Below, piece after piece: positions 55,611 through 64,000 of a stretch of 64,000 nt of DNA. The number at the start of each line of letters is the position of its first letter. Positions within the stretch are counted from its first letter, which is position 1. Made by a program: the position numbers and the translations under genes. The notes below the pieces were generated by a model that had not been told where the DNA came from, did not search any database, and was given only the letters and a program-made list of their open reading frames with translations. The DNA is from Cepaea nemoralis (Eukaryota > Mollusca > Gastropoda > Stylommatophora > Helicidae): assembly GCA_014155875.1 (NCBI GenBank), contig JACEFZ010028133.1, positions 184,501 through 248,500 on the forward strand, written 5' to 3'.

Positions 55611-55724
55611 CTTCCCAGCTACGTTTATTCCCAAACAATATTCCAGGACATTTATGAAACTGAGTAGTTTCCAGAGCTTCATAATTATAAAATAAAGATT
55701 ACTTGTATTAATCTTGGAAATATG

Positions 55725-55761
55725 TGTGTGTGAGCGAGCGAGGGTGAGTTTTAGTGTGTGT

Positions 55762-55798
<37 letters not shown>

Positions 55799-55832
55799 GT
55801 GTGTACGTGTGTGTGTGTGTGTGTGTGTGTAG
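55725..55832. repeat. (TG)n microsatellite
   Basis: Two (TG)n runs are separated by TTGTGTGTACG. 55833-56470 has no other recognised feature. Confidence 0.95.
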
Positions 55833-56474
55833 ATGGCGATACGATTAAATAAATGCTTTCACCTAGACAAATAGACACGGACGATAAAACATTCCAGACT
55901 ATCGTTTGGCTGCATGATATCATTCTCTCAGTTCATTGATTGGGATTTTGAAGGGAAACCACCCAGTATATTTATAAATTAAATCGCATCAGTTATAAAT
56001 CACACCATCTGTTGATGTATATTGAATACTGTAACGTAGGAAGGTGATTACCGTATCAGTAACTGTTGGATAATTGCGTTGGCAGGAGCGAACTTATGGA
56101 AATAGGTGGATGCATTGATGAGTTGATAATGGGAGATATCGCCCGTGTGGTATCTGGGCCTCAGAGTGGAAATACAGAATAGTAACATTGCAAATCAATG
56201 TGCAGGTCGTAACAGTCGACCAAGAGGGTTGGGCTTGAGATTGTCTACTTCACACCGTAGACAAATACAATAACCATGGACTGGGCTAGACAGGCTTGGC
56301 TTGAGTCATCTTGGAGCTATACTCCAATAAGGGGCTTAAAGACATAATAAGAAGAAGATAATAGGAAATATACTGTTACAACAGAATATTGCATGACTAC
56401 TTGTTTTGGGTACCAGTGCCACCGTCGTTGCTACTATTATTACCAACAACGAACTCCTACAATTTTTGCTACCA

Positions 56475-56828
<354 letters not shown>

Positions 56829-57030
56829 TACAGCTACTACATCTTCAAAAATTACTACTATTATCCTTAAACTGAATCCTCTTAAACATCCTACACAAAA
56901 TGCGTTAATTTATTGAGTGAAGTAATCAATACCACAAAGCTAACCTTTCCGTCTTAGGTAATTTTACAGAGTAAAATTTCAAAGACTTGAAATGTACTAA
57001 ATGCAGGCCGTACTACAAGAAAGATAATCT

Positions 57031-57090
57031 ATCACTTCTCGGCCTTTTGGCTGAGATCGATGTGTAGATTTATCTGCTCTTGATCTGGCC
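57031..57090 (+). pseudogene. U2 snRNA-like 5' fragment
   Basis: ATCACTTCTCGGCCTTTTGG and CTGAGATCGATGTGTAGATT, then TATCTGCTCTT, follow the 5' end of U2 snRNA (stem-loop I and the branch-site region) with few changes in the first ~30 bases. The branch-site-pairing GTAGTA is altered to GTAGAT. After about 57085 no Sm site or 3' stem-loops follow, so it is a fragment. It may head a retroposon (see findings). The surrounding 56880-57030 and 57090-57700 hold no coding feature; a C-run lies at 57606-57617. Confidence 0.75.
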
Positions 57091-57704
57091 AGTGTGCAGA
57101 GATGGTCATCCAAACCGTAAACTGTAATCACCAAATCACTGACCACTAACACTGGCAGACAGGCCTTGATGGAACACAATGGGCCGAATGGCACATATTG
57201 GGACTAAGAAACCCTGAGAGACACAAAAAATGAGGTTGTCATGCACCTTAAAAACTCTTCTTTGCCCTCTGATTTCCAGCCTACCTTTTCCTTTGCTTCA
57301 TTAAATGTTCACATACATGTTTCTTGTGCTATATGTATCCGTGGTATTATGTGAAAGCGAATCATAGTTAAAAGACATACACTATTCTTCTCTGTCTGAA
57401 AACAATGTTCTTACGCTATTTGGTATTGCTCTACAGAATATAAATATACACATTGAAGGAAATGAAATTATTGGAGTTATTTCCCCTTAAATGCTTTCAG
57501 CCCATTTTATTTTGTTGAATTGATCACCTTAGCAACATATGCCTGCCGGTCCAGTGGTCGTATGTTTGAACCTCCATGTATCACAAACACGTGCCAATAG
57601 ATTATCCCCCCCCCCCCTAAAAAAAGCACTCTACAACACAATCTTTCTACCAACTCTATGCTATCAATGCCAAACCTGGACAATGAAAGATAAAGAGAAA
57701 AGAA

Positions 57705-57849
57705 ACAATATTTAAATATTGAGCACAACCCACTACTGGCAACGCTGATCGTATTCTGGTATGAACCTAAGGCCTATCCACGTCAATATGGAAGCAATAT
57801 ACTCGAGTTTCGCTCTCGTTTGACATCGTCAGTAGTGCATATCCCTGAC
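57705..57849 (-). repeat. Interspersed repeat fragment, inverted copy of 1-135
   Basis: The reverse complement reproduces GATATGCACTACTGACG, TTGACGTGGATAGGCCTTAG and ATACGATCAGCGTTGCCAGT. The similarity ends near 57705 in an AT-rich stretch. It shows no reading frame. 57850-58070 has nothing else. Confidence 0.75.
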
Positions 57850-58074
57850 TGGATCCGGAAACAAGCCCCGGATCACCGGCGTGTGAAGCGGGTGTGTAAC
57901 CACGCTGCACACGCTGGACACGCCAAATTATCACAACAGAACATTACAACGTTACCCATCGTAGGCTATGCTCAGAAAACAATATAACGGAAATGATATT
58001 CCTGACAAGTAAACTCAACGTATCAAGAAGTGAGAAAATCAGAAATGATTAAATCAAGACTAACAGCAGGTTAT

Positions 58075-58290
58075 GACTTTTCTCCGTAATCTCGTATACT
58101 CTCGTGGGTAACGTGATGACGATGAGAATCAGTAGTGGTTCGAATCGCATCGGTAACTTACGGGGCATGTGAGCCGGCCGCTCAGAAAGCAATGGCAAAC
58201 TGTTGAGCGTAATCTTGTCAAGAAATCAACATACAGCTGAAAGATGCTGGTGGTGACAGCGATGTCCTGTAAAGGATATGAAAAAAAAAA
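58075..58290 (+). repeat. SINE family C2 (5' end slightly truncated)
   Basis: GACTTTTCTCCGTAATCTCG, GTGGTTCGAATCGCATCGG (B box), CAGAAAGCAATGGCAAACTG, GATGTCCTGTAAAGGATATG and an A-run tail are present. It ends directly against a LINE fragment. Confidence 0.87.
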
Positions 58291-58294
58291 GATT

Positions 58295-58535
58295 TCATTA
58301 GAAAACAAGCAAGTGAAAGTGGTTCGGCCACATAGCTAGGCTACCAAGTGTAGACCACAACAAGCTAAAATATGATGTACAGGCTAAAAGGAACCAGAAG
58401 ACGAGGCGGACAATGTAAAATGTGGGCAGAGGGAATACCAGAGTCCATGAGGATCTCGATCGATGAAGCCCACAAAAGGGCACTCTCCCGCAGTTTAAGC
58501 ATCACCTCGAAACTGCAAGGTGCAAGATAAAAAGG
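58295..58535 (+). pseudogene. LINE polyprotein C-terminal fragment
   Basis: GTGGTTCGGCCACATAGCTA (WFGHIAR), GAACCAGAAGACGAGGCGGA (T-R-R-R-G-G), TGTGGGCAGAGGGAATACCA (W-A-E-G-I) and ATCGATGAAGCCCACAAAAG (I-D-E-A-H-K) form the usual order, with frameshifts. 58536-58838 has nothing clear. Confidence 0.65.
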
Positions 58536-58837
58536 TGGTATATACGTATCATTTAAGAATGCACAAACTTTTTAGCATTTCTATCATGAGTTCGGCCACA
58601 TTGTGATGTCTTCAGAAGTTTGATTCTTTTACTGCTTCGATTGGTGTTGTAATCTCACATAGTTCTAATTCACCACCACCTGATGATGATCAACTCTGCT
58701 GCAGCAGTCCGTTGGTTAATTGTAGTTTGTTACTCTTGAGTTTTACTAAGTGTTGAATAATGCTATCACCTCTCTTCCAGCTTAGCTCTGTAGAGTATCA
58801 ACTACTTCTTAATCCCTTTTGCGCGTGGAACCTTTCG

Positions 58838-58838
<1 letters not shown>

Positions 58839-58923
<85 letters not shown>

Positions 58924-58962
58924 TCGCTGTTGAGCTCTCTTTCCCTCTCTCACCCTCCTCTC

Positions 58963-59045
<83 letters not shown>

Positions 59046-59055
59046 TCTCTGTCCC
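58839..59055. repeat. (TC)n microsatellite with a short interruption
   Basis: Two long (CT)n runs surround TTTGTCGCTGTTGAGCTC and CCCTCTCTCACCCTCC. Confidence 0.97.
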
Positions 59056-59259
59056 TTAGGATTTAGACTGCAGTGAACAATTTTTCTGTTTACATCCAAA
59101 CACTATACAGGAGGTCCCCGAGTTACGACAGGGCTCCATGTTTTCAAATTCCCAAATGTAAATCCGTCTTAAGTTGAAACTCAGTGGTGTGATAGTTTTC
59201 TTTAGATGGGTTTTTATGGGTGATAACAGTTCCACTTCTTCCCGCTGGGTAGCAGATGA

Positions 59260-59500
59260 TCCTTTGGTACTGGCATATTCAGAAGATCATTAACATATTT
59301 AACCCATCTGTTCATTTGGTCTTTATTGTTGGTGAGAACATTCCCTTTACTATGTTTGGTATTTCCACTTAGTAAATTATATTCTCCTACCAATATCCTT
59401 GAAGTGCTGCAAAGGTCTCTGAGATTTCCCTTCGCTGCTGCATCCTCTGCTTCATGTGCTGTGCATATAAAAATGGTCTAGTATCCACCTCTTGTGCTTC
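59260..59500 (-). pseudogene. LINE polyprotein linker between endonuclease and reverse transcriptase
   Basis: The minus-strand frame gives HEAEDAAAKGNLRDLCSTSR, LVGEYNLLSGNTKHSKGNVL and NKDQMNRWVKYVNDLLNMPV. This is the E-A-E-x-A-A...G....LY...K.L...(x)n.RW.E.F..LLN.P region that precedes the reverse transcriptase in many LINEs. Neither flanking domain is recognisable. The upstream part (to about 59520) has a stop. 59520-60090 shows nothing else. Confidence 0.7.
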
Positions 59501-60094
59501 TTAACCTCTTTGTTAGCTTCTTTATTTTCAATGGGCTCTGACTTTAGCAGCTCTCATTTTGCAATTAATTAAATCTGTTGTTTCATTTTTTATTTCGTCT
59601 CATTCATAGAAGGTTGTTGACTTTATCCATGCTTTATGTTTTACATTCTCTACTGGCAGGAATAAGGGCCCAAGTTGAGGGGATAAAGGTCACGAAATAA
59701 GTATCACAATAACACTAGGAGAATAGTGATGTGTTTTTTTAAAACAAAGGAAAATAATACGGTTTAAAGCTGTAATTCATACATTAATCCATTGGTTGCA
59801 AAAGTGATGTGTTTTCGATGGGTACAAACAACTTTTCGTTGCTTTGCAGGTGGCCAAGAGAGCTTGAGTGCCAGGAACCTTTGTCGAACACAGGGACGAT
59901 GTTGAAAAGTATGTTGTTGTTTTGGCAATAGTTTTACACAGTAGGAATTAAATGGTTAGAGAACCAGACTTCGGAGAGTGCAGAGTTACCAATTCCTTTG
60001 TGTTTACCTTCTAAATCTCAGTATTAGCTGCTGTTATCACTTTTTGTGAGTGCTTCTCTTGCGAAAGACGATCTGGGTTGTAATTTGGATTTAC

Positions 60095-60335
60095 ATGTCG
60101 CCAGCGCTATGGCCAAGGGGATTCGTAATCCTGCATACGACGTTCTAGACAAAGCTGTGGGCGTTTTGGAAACAGACCGCCTTGCGCTGGTTTAATACAA
60201 TGATATGAGTGCTGGTAGTTCAGAAAGCAATGGCAAACTACTAACCGTAAACTTGTCAAGAAAGCACAAATAGCCAATAACATGATTGGGCTGACTGCGA
60301 CGTCCTGTAAAGGATCTGCAACTAACTTGCTTTAC
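60095..60335 (+). repeat. SINE family C, near full length
   Basis: GCCAGCGCTATGGCCAAGGG (A box), CAGAAAGCAATGGCAAACTA, GACTGCGACGTCCTGTAAAG and GATCTGCAACTAACTTGC are in order. 60336-60732 has no feature. Confidence 0.85.
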
Positions 60336-60732
60336 ACGTTGATTTGCCTCCTATAAAACCAAACAATTCTATCATTTTTAGCCATGTGTCCGGTACAGTT
60401 TTCTTCTCTTGGAATATATATTCCACCAGGCAATATTTTCTAAACTAGGCCGGTTTATCCATGTTGAACATTTGTTGAGGTAACAACCCATCTTCACCCT
60501 TTCATCTCGATCACTTTATTTCAGCATCTTGTGGTGAATGTTATCAGCACTTGTATCGATATTTACATCCCCTACTCGCACTCTATTCTTGTTCCACTTT
60601 GCTCTTGCTGTGCAGCAATTTAGCATTATATTCTTCGCCTCGAGGGTCGCCTTTTTCTTTTGCTAGTTGTTATAAATAACCGAAAAGGCTACTTGCATTT
60701 TTCCTGAATCAACCAAGCCTTATGGGTTAAAC

Positions 60733-60985
60733 AGGTAGTTGCATGTCCTTTAAGGATGTTGCAATCAATCTCAGCATATACTGACTGTGTGTGTTTGACT
60801 CGGCAATTTTACATTCACTAAGTTAGTCATTGCTTTCTGAACGGCTGATTCCGCATACCATTGAAGTCAGCGAATAGTTTTCAAATGGATCTCGGCTGAT
60901 GTCGGCCCCTCGACGCGGTATGACAGGTAATTGTGAAAATACATTTCGCTTTCCCGTAAGCCACAGTCGCCGGTAAATGTGTATA
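60733..60985 (-). repeat. SINE family C, inverted
   Basis: GTTGCATGTCCTTTAAGGAT, TTTTACATTCACTAAGTTAG and ATTGCTTTCTGAACGGCTGA match family C inverted. The head side (60860-60985) is diverged. Confidence 0.75.
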
Positions 60986-61069
60986 AATAAATAATAACTC
61001 TGCCAGCCTAGCCATAGCATCATAAGGCTCTTCGTCTCAATAACCCAAGAACCACGCTTCTCACGGAAG

Positions 61070-61385
61070 ATGGTGCCTTGGGGATAATGGTGTCTTAGAG
61101 ATGATGGTATCTTAGAGAAGATGGTATTTTGGAGAAGATAGTATCTGAGAGATGATGGGTATCTTAGAGAATATGGTATCTTAGAAATTATGTTTATCTT
61201 AGAGAAAGGGTATCTTATAGAATGTAATAACTGAGAGATGGTAGTATCTTAAAAATATAGTATCTTAGAGAAAATGTGTCGTACAAATGATGGTATCTTA
61301 GAGAAGATGGTATCTTAGAGAAGATGGTACCACATAAATTATGGTATCTTAGAAAGGGTGGTATCTTAGAGAAGAAAGTATCTTA
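61070..61385. repeat. ~17-bp minisatellite, about 18 copies
   Basis: GATGGTATCTTAGAGAA-like units with substitutions and length changes. 61386-62410 has no recognised feature. Confidence 0.93.
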
Positions 61386-62422
61386 TTATGTACGATGTAA
61401 CAGCTATTTGATATGTTCAATAGTTCTTGCTTTATTGTGGTTGATCAATGATACTGTATACCGGATCTGTCCTACAGCTATGCCAAATTACTAACGCGTT
61501 TAATCTTTCTAACTACTTTTTCTCATTAAGAGAATACTAGGATCACACATTATCCTTGAAAGGTTTCCATCCAAAGTTATAACATGCCTTGGTATTTTCT
61601 GCATGCTGGGATTCCTGACGTTCCGCCGGCCTATTTACGGCCACCTACATGTGGTGCAATACACGCGCGGACGAAAGTAGCACGCTATCGCCGGGGTCGT
61701 TCGCCAGCACATATAATTATTTTAATAGACGAGCGTCGTAACTTGGAAACTTTATAAATCGGAAACTACATAACTCATGAACCTCGTTCAATTGGTGTTT
61801 TAATAATAAAGCTTAAGATACCTATTACAATACAGATGCACCATTTACCTAGAATTAATGTCAGGGTGATACAAAAACAGTAACACACAGTGTTGTTTTG
61901 TTATTGTTCACAAGCAAGTATGCTTGAAATGAGACAGGAGAGATGTTTAAAGTTATACTTCAGAAAAGAGAATACTTGGTTAACATTTTTGTCACCTCAA
62001 TTTCTAAGACGTCTTTACATTTAATCAAGATGAAATTACACATGTAAAGTAACTGTTACTCAACGACTAATGTAATGTTACCTCTGGCAGATATCCTGTG
62101 ATAAACGGGATCGTACTTTATATCAAACATTGTTTTATATAATATGATCCTCTCTCTCTTCTTTCGACTGTCATCCCCACTTCAATTTATGCACCATCCC
62201 TCCTATTTGGTCTGTGCACTTCTTGGTTTGCTTTCAATATAGGGATTAACGTTTCTTTCCCCCATTCTCATTTCGTCTTTGCCCACACTCCCCTCGCTGT
62301 GTCACTTCCCGTTAGCTGACCTTTGGAGTTCCCGGCGTACATGTTTATTTACGCGTCTTCTGGATTAAAAACTTCTCAAAGCTTTAGTTATATGACCATA
62401 AATAATTGCTAATATAGCTGTA

Positions 62423-62673
62423 GCCGGCTTCGTGGCTTAGAGGTTATGACATTTCTCCGTAATCTCGTATACCCTTGTCGGTAACGTGATGACGGTGAGA
62501 ATCAGCAGTGGTTCGAATCGTATCGGTAACTTACGGGGTATGTGAGCCGGCCGCTCAGAAACCAATGGCAAACTACTGAGCATAATCTTGCCAAGAAATC
62601 AACATACAGCTGAAAGATGCTGGTGTTGACAGTGATGTCATGTAAAGGATATGCCAAAAAAAAAAAAAAGAAG
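62423..62673 (+). mobile_element. SINE family C2, full length
   Basis: TATAGCTGTA (62413-62422) and TATAGTTGTA (62674-62683) form a 10-bp target duplication with one change. The start GCCGGCTTCGTGGCTTAGAG has a clear A box, AGTGGTTCGAATCGTATCGG a clear B box, and the end TGTCATGTAAAGGATATGCC is followed by ~13 A. It is the cleanest copy for viewing the tRNA-like promoter. Confidence 0.92.
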
Positions 62674-62789
62674 TATAGTTGTATCAGTGTCGTGTGTTTG
62701 TGTGCGGACGAAGGCTTTATAGTCGTAACGTCCATATGTTGTTTGTGCTTCTTTTCCTGTAAGGCTGACCAGTTTCACTTTCCATTTTT

Positions 62790-63290
62790 ACTGATTTACT
62801 TATTGCATGCAGTGATACAGACCAAGACAGCCCTTTGCAAGATGAAAAACATACTGACCAATAAAAATATGCCATTTGCAACGAGAAAAACAGAGTATTT
62901 AGGTGCTATATAGAACTCGTGCTTTCGTATGGATGTGAAGCGTGGACAATGAGCAGAAAAGCTGAAAAACATCCGATGTCTGTGGAAATTTAGTTTCTGA
63001 GGAAATGCAAAGAATACCATGACCAGACAGAAAAACCAATAACCAAGTCCCACAAGAAACAAATGAAAACCGTAAACTGATTACAGAAAGTAGACGTAGG
63101 CACTCACACATTTTTCGTCACGTTATGAGAAGAAATAAATTGGAGAACTTGGTGACAACTGGCAAGATTGAAGGGAAGAGAACAAGGGTAGGGCAGAGAA
63201 GTAAATACCTGGATGCCTTGGCCACGCTGTATGGTCGAGACAAGAACACTGAGCTCACGATTCTAGTAATCGAGTGAGATGGTAAAACAT
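62790..63290 (+). pseudogene. RTE-like LINE C-terminal region with (GAT)n tail
   Basis: The frame pieces AFVWMWSVDNEQKS-like (CTTTCGTATGGATGTGAAGCG, i.e. YGCEAW), then GTCACGTTATGAGAAGAAAT (HVMRR), GAGAACTTGGTGACAACTGG (ENLVTTG), AAGATTGAAGGGAAGAGAAC and TATGGTCGAGACAAGAACAC (YGRDKNT) parallel 32225-32605. Stops and frameshifts prevent expression. GATGATGATGATGAT at 63311 is the 3' tail. Confidence 0.8.
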
Positions 63291-63309
63291 GACCGCATAC
63301 ACTTACCTT

Positions 63310-64000
63310 GATGATGATGATGATACAGACATGTTACTATAAAGTAATGTAGACGTGTTACTATGAAATAATACTGACAAGTTACCATAAAGTTATACTG
63401 TTATGTTACTATACTGTGATACAGGCATGTTACTATATAGTGAAACAGACATGTTACTATATAGTGATACAAATATGTTACTATAAAGTGATACAGACAT
63501 ATTATTATGAAGTGATATAAATATGTTACTATAAAGTGATAGAGACATGTTATTATGAAGTGATACAAATATGTTACTATAAAGTTATACAGACATGTTA
63601 CTAAGAAGTGATATAGGCATGTTATTAAGACGTGATGTAGACATGTTACAATGACATTATTATAATATGTTATTATACAGTGCCACGGGCATGTTACTAT
63701 GAAATTATACTGACATGTTACTATGAAGTGATACAGACATGTTACTATACAGTGATACAGGCAAGTTACTATACAGTGATACAGACGTGTTACTATACAG
63801 TGATACAGACATGTTACTATACAGTGATACAGGCATGTTACTATACGGTGATACAGACATGTTACTATACAGTGATACAGGCATGTTACTATACAATGAT
63901 ACAGGCATGTTACTATACAGTAATACAGACATGTTGCTATACAATGATACAGAAATGTTACTATACAGTGATACAGACATGTTACTATACAGTGATACAG
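63310..64000. repeat. 24-bp minisatellite running off the window edge, ~28 copies
   Basis: The unit (GATACAGACATGTTACTATA plus CAGT) is diverged from 63330 to 63700 and nearly uniform afterwards. It starts directly after the (GAT)n tail of the LINE, so the tail may have seeded it. As 24 is divisible by three, the minus strand shows an 8-residue repeat (SVSLYSNM), which I do not call a gene. Confidence 0.96.

Noticed and set aside
57031..57090. Functional U2 snRNA gene
   Set aside because: The similarity ends after about 55 bases, the branch-site-pairing motif is altered, and no Sm site or 3' stem-loops follow.
62423..62500. A genuine tRNA gene (A and B boxes are clear)
   Set aside because: The region is the head of a SINE with target duplications and several sister copies; the acceptor stem does not close and no anticodon arm is convincing.
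63705..63980. 91-codon minus-strand frame with an 8-residue repeat
   Set aside because: By-product of the 24-bp minisatellite; stops appear as soon as units diverge.

Overview
This window is metazoan nuclear DNA, not bacterial. It contains a spliced gene with consensus GT-AG introns, a very large share of minisatellite and microsatellite DNA, tRNA-derived SINEs with target-site duplications, degraded non-LTR retrotransposons, a mariner relic and a hAT element. The style (AT-rich, gene-poor, several SINE families, simple-repeat-tailed LINEs) fits an invertebrate, most likely a mollusc; that placement is an inference with low confidence and no species is claimed.

Only one host gene is convincing. 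It lies on the minus strand at the left: five exons (18267-18119, 13242-11577, 4328-4207, 2711-2616 and 965 to about 508) join in a consistent reading frame across every intron. Together they encode the second half of a PDZ domain, a very long Ser/Pro/Thr/Asn-rich linker ending in a polyproline tract, a GPPTAPKPK segment, a run of about 33-residue repeats, and the KSFKVLQ..MTETE motif that precedes the LIM domains in ALP/Enigma/Zasp (PDLIM/LDB3) muscle and Z-disc adaptor proteins. The exon with the first half of the PDZ domain was not found to the right, and the LIM exons must lie left of base 1. Introns are large, and one holds a 4.3-kb satellite of about 19-bp units. If transcription starts beyond 64 kb, everything to the right of 18.3 kb is also intron.

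0-18 kb: the gene, with intronic minisatellites (16-bp and 19-bp units), SINEs, LINE 3'-end fragments and a mariner-like transposase relic (16.5-17.6 kb). 18-31 kb: a non-LTR reverse-transcriptase relic split by a hAT element whose ends and 8-bp duplication are visible (20505-22611), a long fold-back element (24.1-24.6 kb), an inverted pair of an unnamed repeat, and a 1.7-kb array of 32-bp units. 31-45 kb: LINE 3' ends, minisatellites of 31, 30, 42 and 63 bp, one 42-bp array interrupted by a tailed retroposon, and a LINE RNase H ORF with its catalytic residues intact (43.2-44.0 kb). 45-64 kb: SINEs with visible target duplications, a broken reverse-transcriptase fragment carrying a SINE, a 2.5-kb array of about 48-bp units, a long TAG tract, a U2 snRNA-like fragment, more LINE relics, and a 24-bp array running off the right edge.

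I see no new cellular pathway. The noteworthy material is the structure of the PDZ-LIM gene (internal coding repeats, polyproline block, satellite-filled intron), the datable nested insertions, the fold-back element, the U2-headed fragment and the higher-order structure of two satellites. Coordinates of diverged repeats are approximate.
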